Shown here: in pieces, positions 56,100-64,000 of the stretch | How the letters are laid out: each line of letters begins with the position of its first letter | Position numbering within the stretch: the first letter of the stretch is position 1 | Source of the DNA: Pseudopithomyces maydicus | Taxonomy: Eukaryota; Ascomycota; Dothideomycetes; Pleosporales; Didymosphaeriaceae | Assembly: GCA_026873275.1 (NCBI GenBank) | Contig: JANTUC010000007.1 | Location: 372,001-436,000, forward strand | Direction of reading: 5' to 3' | DNA: 64,000 nt | Program-made: the position numbers and the translations under genes | Notes under the pieces: model-generated | Told to the model about the DNA's origin: nothing | Database searches by the model: none | The model's input: only the letters and a program-made list of their open reading frames with translations

Positions 56100-57755
56100 A
56101 TGGCTGACTATTATTTCTCCGATGAACTTCTGCGCATGTACGAGTCGATCAAGGTTGACCGGGTGGCTGTCCAAGCGCCTGCGCCCCGCCATGAGGAGCC
56201 CTGGCACCAGAGCTCCGGTTCGACGTCAGAAGCTAGGCCGACACCAACTTCGACAACACCACCGCCCCCAAACCTCACCCCCATACCCGAAGACTCTCAC
56301 TACGATTGGAAGCGCGCGCCACACACCCACCTGTCACTGGAAGATCTCATAGACGCCCTAGAATCCCGTCCTAAACCTCCCCCGAAGCCATCGTCGAAGC
56401 CATTGCCAAACCCGCCAGTAGCTGCAATGGAGGACTTCAGCGAGGGCCGGTTGGAAACCACCGTAGATACGCCCATAAAGGAGCTCCCCGGTACCAAGGA
56501 CGCGTACGTATCCTATCTTGTCTCCACGAAGGTGAGTTTCTTGATGCTGCAGCCTGGTGCGACGGCTGTGTGTACACTTCTAAGCACGACATGACAGTCC
56601 GACTTCCAATCGTTTCAACGCCCCGAATTCAACGTCCGCCGGCGCTTCACAGATTTTGTCTTCCTCTGGAAGCAACTAACTAAAGAATACCCGCAATGCG
56701 CCGTCCCGCCGCTTCCCGATAAACATAAGATGGAGTATGTGCGAGGCGACCGCTTCGGACCCGACTTTACACAGCGCCGTGCGCACTCGCTGCATCGCTT
56801 TCTGAAGCGGATAACAATGCATCCGGTGCTTAGGCGCGCCATGCTGCTCATCAGCTTTCTGGAGAGTCAGGATTGGAATCAGCACATGAAGGGACGGTCC
56901 TCACGAGCGGCAAGCGGTTCAGATGCCGGCGGCGGCGGCTTTATGGATGCTGTTGCGGAGAGCTTCGTGAACACGTTCACAAAGGTGCACAAACCCGACA
57001 AGCGCTTCATCGAGGTCAGCGAGCGCGCTACAAAACTCACAGAGGACCTATCCAACGTGGAGAAGGTTGTTGTCCGCGTGGCGCGGCGACAAGGCGACCT
57101 GGACACCGACTATAGCGATCTCGCGACGCAGTGCCAGAAACTCATCACGCTGGAGCCAGATGTCGGCGGTCCGCTGACATCGTTCGCATCCTCTGTATCA
57201 GACACCTCGAAAGGCTTCAAGGAGCTGCGAGACAGCACAGACCAGGACTACCTCACGAGCTTGCGAGACATGGACGCATACGTAAACGCGCTGAAGCAAC
57301 TGCTGCGCGCCCGGGAAGCCAAACAGCTCGACTTCGAAGCCCTCTCCGACCTCCTCGCGAAGAACGCCTCCGACCGCGACCAGCTCGCCAGCTCCCACGG
57401 CGCCGGCATGGGCGCATCCGGGTTCCTCCGCCAGAAGGTCGAAGACTTCCGGGGCATCGATCACGAGCAGGCCCGTCGGAACCGCGTGCGCAAGCTCGAG
57501 ATCGACATCGAGCGGCTCACGGGCGAAGTGGAATCCGCGAAGAAAGCCACCGAGGCGTTCGACGAGCACACGGTCAAGGAAGTCGCCGACTTTGAGCGCA
57601 TTAAGGCGACCGAATTCAAAGACACGATGGGCGACTTTGCGGACGCGCATATCGACTTTTTCAAGGGCACCATCGAGACGTGGGAGAAGTTTTTGCAGGA
57701 CATGCGCAAGGAGGAGGCGGAGCGGAAGAGGGCGCTGGAGCAGCAGGCTCAATAG
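56100..57755 (+). CDS. snx4: Sorting nexin 4 (Snx4/Atg24)
   Basis: Two exons: 56100-56531 and 56598-57755, encoding 529 residues. A disordered Pro-rich N terminus is followed by the PX domain at about residues 110-230: KDAYVSYLVSTKSDFQSFQR, RRRFTDFVFLWKQLTKEYPQ, CAVPPLPDKHKMEYV and FTQRRAHSLHRFLKRI, with the Arg/Lys pockets for PI3P. The Snx4-type BAR domain at about 265-525 is a long coiled coil (KPDKRFIEVSERATKLTEDL, QDYLTSLRDMDAYVNALKQL, NRVRKLEIDIERLTGEVESA). It acts with Atg20 in retrieval from endosomes and in selective autophagy. The N-terminal tail is longer than in yeast. The intron lies within the PX domain. Confidence 0.95.
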
Positions 57756-58696
57756 GATACGGCCTGGGGGAGGGAGCGTAACCTTTCGGTGGATTCTTGG
57801 GATGTACCGTTGGCGGAGCGGTACTCTCACATTGTTAAGGGCAAGGGCAAGGGCAAGGGGCCAGCTCCATAGCGAGGAGGTGGCATCCGACTTTTAGCTC
57901 ACGTAGACGGATGGATTTGAGCGTAGTAATGCCGTACTGTACTGTTAATGATATTGAATAGAGACGAACGACTCAATGGGATATGCGGCAGCATCTCCCT
58001 CCCCCAGACCTCGTCTCATCTCATCTCATCTCACATCGGCTCATTTTGGTCACCAAATTGCACCCGGGTTCTGCACCTGTTTAATCCACACAGTATACGT
58101 GCACTCGAGCTCTGATCTAGACCCTAGCCTCATCTCCCCAAGAGGCACACATCCACACAACTTCAACCTCAACCCAACTACCACATCTAACTAACAACCC
58201 CATCACCCCACTATTCCCTACAATTCACCCGCCCTCACCTCATCCTATCTAAAATCGAACCACACCTTCCCTCTCTCACCCCTTCTGAATCTCACCTCAT
58301 ACCCGCCCTCACTCACTCATCCCACTTTACCGAAAACATGCATACGTGCGTCCAGTAACGTGCGAGAAAAAAAATCGGAGGCGGCTAGGAAGTGCCGCGA
58401 ATGGGTGCGTTGATACGATGTGGTGGTGTGGTGGTGGTGTGGTGGGGGGCTTGGGAGCACGGATGCGGTTAGAGGGGATAGGATGGGATGGAGTGTGGGG
58501 ATCTGGGAACGGGTGGGATGGAAGGGGAGGAGGAGTGTGGGGTGGGAGTGGGAATTTGGACGCTGTGAGTATGGATTTGAAGGGGCTGGCTGGGTATGTC
58601 AAAGTAAGCATATGGATGCGAAGTAACGGTTTGGGAAAAGGCACCGCACAGCGGAAGAAATATATATACGTATTTATCAACATCGTCAATCCATCT
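57756..58696. other. Intergenic with simple repeats, no supported gene
   Basis: About 940 bp between convergent genes. It includes (GGGCAA)n near 57838-57858, a TCTCA repeat near 58014-58032 and a G-rich strand-biased tract 58400-58560. No conserved frame. Confidence 0.5.
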
Positions 58697-60535
58697 CTAC
58701 GGTATCTCTACATCGTCGTCGTCATCGCCGCCGAAACCGAAGCTGAAACCTCCGCCATCAGCTTCGTCGTCGACCTTGGTCAATTCCTCCCACTTGCCCC
58801 TCCCACCCTTACTCTTCTTCTCCAGATCCGCAAGCCCCTGCTCGAGTACCTCGGGATGGCTCTCTCGCAGCCGCTCGACGAACAACTCAAACGCTTGGTC
58901 GCAGACATCGTCCTTGAAGCCACTGACCTGATCTCTCTGATCTCGCAGGAATCCAAGTACATCAGCTAGCTTCCTCTTGGGCACGAAATTCTGCGTCAAC
59001 GCAAGGCTGTCTTCCAGGTTCAGCACGAGGTGGAACCAGCCGGAGGGGACGTGTAGGATCTCGCCCGCGTAGCATATGCCTTCCTTGCAACCTGGTGTCT
59101 CGCGAGCGAGGGCATGGAAAGTGAGCAGGTACTCTGCAATCGACAGTGGGGATGTGATTTCAGAATGGTCATCGGAAAGGATAACGCCTGGAGGTGGCGG
59201 TAAGCTGCTCGAGGAGGGAAACATCAGCCAGTACTTTGCGCCTGTTAGAACTGCGTTCCACGCGCTCGTTGCATTGGGGTCTTTATGGAACGTGCTACCG
59301 CTCCGTTTGGGACCCAATATCATCCAGCGACAGTCGGGTCGCTGGTCGCCGAGGACTTCGAACAGGTCTTCGCCGAAACAATCGGGAGGCCAGTACGCTG
59401 CGTTCTCGCTGTCTCTACCGACTGTAATGCCGGTCTTCTCAGCGAACGCGCGGTCAAAAAGGTACAAGGGTGATTCGTCTGAACTATTGGACATGTAGTC
59501 CATGTACTTCACCATGGGCCAGTCTACTGCCTCTGCACGGAACTTTACATTCGGGTAAGTTTTCAAGAGATACTCTGGAGTCCATTTGCCAAAGACGGGC
59601 CATTCCTTTACAGGCTCGGTCAGAATGAACGGCTTATTAGTCCATTCGCTGGCATATTCGTCATAGGTGAGATCCGGCAGCCGGTCGATTTCGTTGTGCG
59701 CGGGGATGTTGGACATGAAAGGTTCTAAAGAGATGTGCGCGCATTGGAAAGGCCGGTACAGCACATCTGAGAAGAGATTACGGCACGGTACAGAGCTCAC
59801 ATGCTCCTGGGGAATTCCTAGGTAGGTAGCACGCCAGGTTCCACGCCACACGAAGTCGTCAGGCGGTGCACTGTGGATACGGTTAGTTTGTGGGATCTGA
59901 TGTTGCGGATTACCATGACTCCGAGTAAGCAATGAGTCACAGACATGAGATATGCAAGCAGCAGACGCCCGGGAACATGCAGTCTAGAGCAACTTGAGAT
60001 GCACGGAACATGGAGAGGCCCAGACGAGTCGCTGGCTTGCGATTTTGCGATGCAGAGTCATAGACAGCGTCAGATACAGCAGTTCTCGGACGAAAGATCG
60101 ATGGGCTTGCTCGTCGATGCAAGGATGTGTTTTACAGCTAGGTCACTCGATGATAGGCTGGATCTGAAAATAGAAAAGCAACCTACCTGACAAACAGGGC
60201 TCGCCACAATTCGTCGAGGCGAGTAAAGGCGTACAGCGCACGGCAGGTGGTCCCCAGGCGGCGAAGGGTGTCGGGCTCGAATGACTCAAAGATGTGGTTC
60301 AACAGCTCGTCTGGGAGGCGGGCGAACGAGCCACAATTGGCCTTCAGGTTTTCGGTGGCTGTGTAGGCATTGCCTGCTGGCTTGACGGCTAGCGGATGCG
60401 GAGGGACGGCAGCTTGGGCAGTCTCTGCATCGTAGGGGTCGTCGGGGGTGCATCCGCCGGCGCAGAAGGTTTGAATTTCTTGCGTGGCGGCAGGGCGGTC
60501 GAGGCACGGGTGGGCTCCAAGATGCCAGGCGCCAT
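58697..60535 (-). CDS. F-box and JmjC domain protein (one frame break)
   Basis: Exon 1 is 60535-60187, then a 316-nt intron, and exon 2 is 59870-58697. The N terminus reads MAPGILEPTRASTALPPRKK; at the run 60444-60448 one added base continues into AETAQAAVPPHPLAVKPAGN and the F-box SFARLPDELLNHIFESFEPD with LGTTCRALYAFTRLDELWRA. Exon 2 holds the JmjC domain: TNKPFILTEPVKEWPVFGKW, WMILGPKRSGSTFHKDPNAT (Fe ligands His and Asp), AWNAVLTGAKYWLMFPS and EILHVPSGWFHLVLNLEDSL (last His). Corrected length is 507 residues. The JMJD6/PSR-like layout suggests a 2-oxoglutarate/Fe(II) hydroxylase or demethylase whose F-box could join an SCF ligase. The tail is acidic (GGDDDDDVEIP). Confidence 0.9.
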
Positions 60536-61064
60536 GGTGGAAGGAAGGAACAATGGGGTGCGGCGGGTGGATTTGACTGGATTTGTTTGGGGGAGAGCGC
60601 GCGTGCGGCAAACAACGGCGGCCTGATGACGGCGCAAACAGCCGGGACTGGGACACACAGGCAGGCAGGCGCAGAGTCAGAGGGAGCAGCGGCGGGCGGG
60701 TGAAGGCGAAGTTTGGAAACGCACCGTGCATGGCATGTGGAGTGTAGTGAGCCTCTCCAACCAGAGCTCGCTTCACTAGCGCGGGCGGCGCCGCCCAAAA
60801 ATTCTCACAGTACTACATAAAACACGGCCGAGCCTCCCACTTATCGCTTCATTTTTCACCAAACTTCACAAACTCAACACCACACCAACACTCTAGATAC
60901 CCCTTGGATTCTCTGCGCGAGGATCTGGTATCTAGCTTTTTACGACTTCTACTCACGACAGCGGCGGTATCCCCAGGATCACCACCGCCCACAGCCCCGC
61001 TACAAGCGACCCCTCTTCGACTACAGCGCTGCGCCTGTAGTCCCGCGTCTCCGCACTTCCAATC
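60536..61064. other. Divergent upstream region of the JmjC and eIF4A genes
   Basis: About 530 bp with no supported gene; the segment 60830-61060 has the C-rich leader look of a highly expressed gene. Confidence 0.5.
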
Positions 61065-62414
61065 ATGGCTGACAAAGGTCTCGAGGATGTGCCTGAGGGT
61101 GAGTACCAGTCCGCGCCGTGCCTGTGCGACCGTCGCCCGGCGCCTGCTGCCACATTTTTTGCACCTTCGCAAAGTCCGCTCTGACACCCCGCCCAGGCCA
61201 GATCGAGTCCAACTACGATGAGGTCACCGACTCGTTCGACTCCATGAACCTCAAGGCCGAGCTCCTGCGCGGAGTCTACGCCTACGGTTTCGAGCGCCCC
61301 TCCGCCATCCAGCAGCGTGCCATCATGCCCGTCATCAACGGTGAGTGCCCCAGACTCTGCGCGCCTGTAACGTGACAGCCACTGACGCTACTCTACAACA
61401 GGCCGTGATGTGATTGCGCAGGCCCAGTCCGGTACCGGTAAAACGGCTACCTTCTCCATCTCCGTTCTCCAGAAGCTCGATGCCAACATCAAGGCCTGCC
61501 AGGCTCTCATCCTCGCCCCCACCCGCGAGCTTGCCCAGCAGATCCAGAAGGTTGTTGTCGCCATTGGTGACTTCATGAACATCGAGTGCCACGCCTGCAT
61601 TGGCGGCACCAGCGTTCGTGAGGACATGAAGGCTCTGTCCGAGGGTCCCCACGTCGTCGTCGGCACCCCCGGCCGTGTCCAGGACATGATCCAGCGCCGT
61701 GTCCTCAAGACCGACCACATGAAGATGTTCGTTCTCGACGAGGCCGACGAGATGCTGTCCCGTGGTTTCACCGAGCAGATCTACGACATCTTCCAGCTTC
61801 TGCCCCAGTCCACCCAGGTCGTCCTTCTGTCCGCCACCATGCCCCAGGACGTCCTTGAGGTCACCACCAAGTTTATGCGTGACCCCGTCCGTATCCTCGT
61901 CAAGAAGGACGAGCTTACCCTCGAAGGTATCAAGCAGTTCTACATTGCCGTTGAGAAGGAGGACTGGAAGCTCGACACCCTCTCCGACTTGTACGAGACT
62001 GTCACCATCACCCAGGCCGTCATCTTCTGCAACACCCGCAGGAAGGTCGACTGGCTCACCGACAAGCTCACTGCCCGTGACTTCACCGTCTCCGCCATGC
62101 ACGGCGACATGGACCAGGGCCAGCGTGACGTTATCATGAAGGAGTTCCGTTCCGGCTCTTCCCGTGTCCTCATCGCCACCGATCTCCTTGCCCGTGGTAT
62201 CGACGTTCAGCAGGTCTCCTTGGTCATCAACTACGACCTGCCCGCTAACCGCGAGAACTACATCCACCGCATCGGTCGTGGCGGTCGTTTCGGACGTAAG
62301 GGTGTGGCTATCAACTTCGTCACCGCCGATGATGTCCGCATGATGCGTGAGATCGAGCAGTTCTACAGCACCCAGATCGAGGAGATGCCCATGAACGTTG
62401 CCGACCTCATTTAG
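61065..62414 (+). CDS. tif1: Eukaryotic initiation factor 4A (DEAD-box RNA helicase)
   Basis: Three exons: 61065-61098, 61197-61340 and 61402-62414, encoding 396 residues, the usual length. All helicase motifs are present: Q motif with GFERPSAIQQRA, motif I AQSGTGKT, Ia PTRELAQQ, Ib TPGRVQDM, II DEAD (VLDEADEML), III SAT, IV VIFCNTRRK, V ATDLLARGID and VI HRIGRGGRFGRKG. It unwinds 5' UTR structure as part of eIF4F. The first intron lies right after MADKGLEDVPEG. Codon use is very biased to C-ending codons, consistent with high expression, and explains the long antisense open frame over the gene. Confidence 0.97.
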
Positions 62415-63061
62415 ACGATACCTTACTTCGCCAGCATCGTTGATCCATAATTCGTTAATCCCGGAAATCTTGGTTCAGCGTGTGCTACACTAATTCGGAT
62501 CCTGCCTGCCAGGTCAGGCCTCGGTCCTTGCTATGTTTCAAAAGCACTTTGGGGTGAGAGGGGGTGGCTTCCTTATTACATTCGAGGCATATCGGCGTTT
62601 GTCCATTCATGTCCAAAGACGTACTTGGAAGTTTTGCGGGTATAGAAAAGTGCGGCGGAAGTTCAATGCTTGGGCTTTTCAAAATGTTTCCTACCTCGGC
62701 CTTCCTGCCACCTGTATCTGCTGCGATTTTGTTGGCTATCATGGCTTGCGAATGCGATGGGATACCTTTTCCATGGCTGCCCGGGCTGACGACAGTAACG
62801 ACAATTTTCCTACATAGATACAGTTTCAATGCATTAAATCCAAAAAGACATGACGATCCCCTTGCTGTGAACCATGACTAGATGTTGGGTGCTGATGATC
62901 GTAGACAGCGTCTTCTCTCAAGCATTCGGTTGTAAGAGTCTATGCTCAGAGAATCGCATTGCCTCGGGTCATGACGCAGCCCCTCCAAGTTGGCTTCCGC
63001 AAACCATCATCACGTCCAGCTCTCAGCATGGCTTGCGCAACGCCTCCCCCAGACCTCTGTC
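62415..63061. other. Intergenic, no supported gene
   Basis: About 650 bp between eIF4A and the Nudix gene; open frames on both strands at 62485-62880 show no similarity. Confidence 0.5.
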
Positions 63062-64000
63062 ATGCTTTCCCAAGCTTCAGCCGTAATGGCCAACCCTCAA
63101 TTCCTCATACACCACCCAGCTAACCACCCAACAGCAAGCCCTCGCCCGCCTCCGCACCTACACCCCTCCCCCAACATGCTATAGCAAGCTCCCTCTCACG
63201 CGCCGCGCCGCCGTGCTCATCCTCCTCTTCCCAGACCGCTATGGCGACCTCAAAGTCGTCCTCACCATGCGCGCCGCGTACGCATCCACCACCCAGCCAT
63301 ACAGACTCCTCCCACAACCAACTAACACCGTCCCACAGCACGCTACGCAACTACGCCGGCCAGGTCGCCCTCCCAGGCGGCAAGGCAGACACCCTCGACG
63401 AACACCCCTTCGACACGGCGCGCAGGGAAGCCTTCGAGGAAATCGGCCTCCCCACCTCGGACGCGAAGCTGCCCCCAGGTTTCCGCGTAGAACACCTCTG
63501 CGAGCTACCGCTGAACTTGGCGAAGACGGAGTTGGGTGTTAGGCCTTGTGTTGCGTTTTTGTGTCCGGCTACGCCTACGTCTTCATCTACATCTACGTCT
63601 TCGTCTCCGTCTCCGTCTTCGGGCTCAGATCCCACCCAAACCACATCCCCCACGCCCTCCGTCGAAGAAACCATGATCCCGCGCCTCGACCCCAAAGAAG
63701 TCGCCGCCGTCTTCACCGCCCCCTTCGCCCAGTTCCTGCAAACCAAATGGACGCATCCCGACCCCGGCCCCACGAACTCTAAGGGATCCCCGCATTCCTG
63801 GTACCGTGGCTCGTGGACAGATTGGCACTCCTCCCGCTGGCGTATGCATAACTTCTACGTCCCGCGGCCACCACCACCGTCGTCCTCTTCTTCTTCACCC
63901 AGCGGCGGTGTAGCTCTTCGCAAGAATCAAAACCTCGCAAAAGCTACGCCGCCTAGCGATCCTCCTGCTACGGCCGCCGCCCCAACGCCCGAAGGCGACG
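63062..64000 (+). CDS. pcd1: Nudix hydrolase, Pcd1-like coenzyme A diphosphatase (3' end outside window)
   Basis: Exons 63062-63082, 63135-63277 and 63339 to the window edge. The start MLSQASA joins QALARLRTYTPPPTCYSKLP via a 52-nt intron with a GCTAAC branch site. RRAAVLILLFPDRYGDLKVV and NYAGQVALPGGKADTLDEHP then lead into the Nudix box G-G-K-A-D...R-R-E-A-F-E-E-I-G-L, which is intact. The NUDT7/Pcd1 upstream motif appears as LTRRAAVLILL. The enzyme splits CoA and oxidised CoA into 3',5'-ADP and phosphopantetheine, in peroxisomes in yeast. A Ser/Thr/Pro-rich insert encoded by TCT/ACG triplets follows RPCVAFLCPAT (about 63568-63660). The end of the gene, including any peroxisomal signal, is outside the window. 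Confidence 0.92.

Noticed and set aside
61335..62267. 310-codon open frame antisense to eIF4A
   Set aside because: It is produced by the strong C-ending codon bias of the sense gene.

Overview
This 64-kb window looks like nuclear chromosome from a filamentous ascomycete, most likely a Dothideomycete of the Pleosporales type. The evidence is gene structure and content: small genes on both strands, introns mostly of 45-80 nt with GT-AG ends and CTAAC/CTGAC branch sites, and Pezizomycotina-style versions of DapB, HapC, Tma22, Ntr2, Pfa4 and Mpo1. I assign the order from overall resemblance only and do not name a species.

Layout. 1-5.7 kb is an accessory-like stretch: the start of an HpcH/HpaI-type aldolase running off the left edge, a truncated cyclase (kynurenine-formamidase-like) relic, a GNAT acetyltransferase and an unrecognised 390-aa protein with an internal duplication. 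5.7-13.6 kb holds a Ser/Pro-rich unknown, a C2H2 factor, a metallo-beta-lactamase lactonase and the NAD(P)HX dehydratase. 13.9-14.3 kb is a decayed minisatellite. 14.6-33.6 kb is housekeeping: DapB, Rpb7, Mpo1-like, F1-ATPase alpha, a CLIP-170-type microtubule tip protein, an APH-family kinase, SmG, Ntr2, Cmc2 and prefoldin 2. After a 2.3-kb GC-rich gap come HapC (NF-YB), Pfa4, Alg12, Tma22, a short Mex67-like protein, an unnamed helical protein, Nop14 and ribosomal eL43. 49.9-52.1 kb is a gene-free island of three unrelated tandem arrays (about 160, 44 and 137 bp). The right end holds Letm1/Mdm38, adenylate kinase 2, Snx4, an F-box/JmjC protein, eIF4A and the start of a Pcd1-type Nudix hydrolase cut by the window edge.

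The genes do not form one pathway. Several neighbours share short divergent promoters (SmG/Ntr2, Cmc2/Pfd2, Pfa4/Alg12, helical protein/Nop14), and the SmG/Ntr2 pair is functionally matched, since both act in pre-mRNA splicing.

The strongest unusual signal is at base level. In at least seven otherwise well-conserved genes the reading frame breaks once or twice, and each break is repaired by adding one base to a short homopolymer, usually a run of five G or C. This most simply means systematic homopolymer contraction in the assembled sequence, but genuine frameshifting or slippage has to be excluded. All exon coordinates were worked out by hand from splice signals, reading phase and remembered family sequences; no alignment or database search was run.
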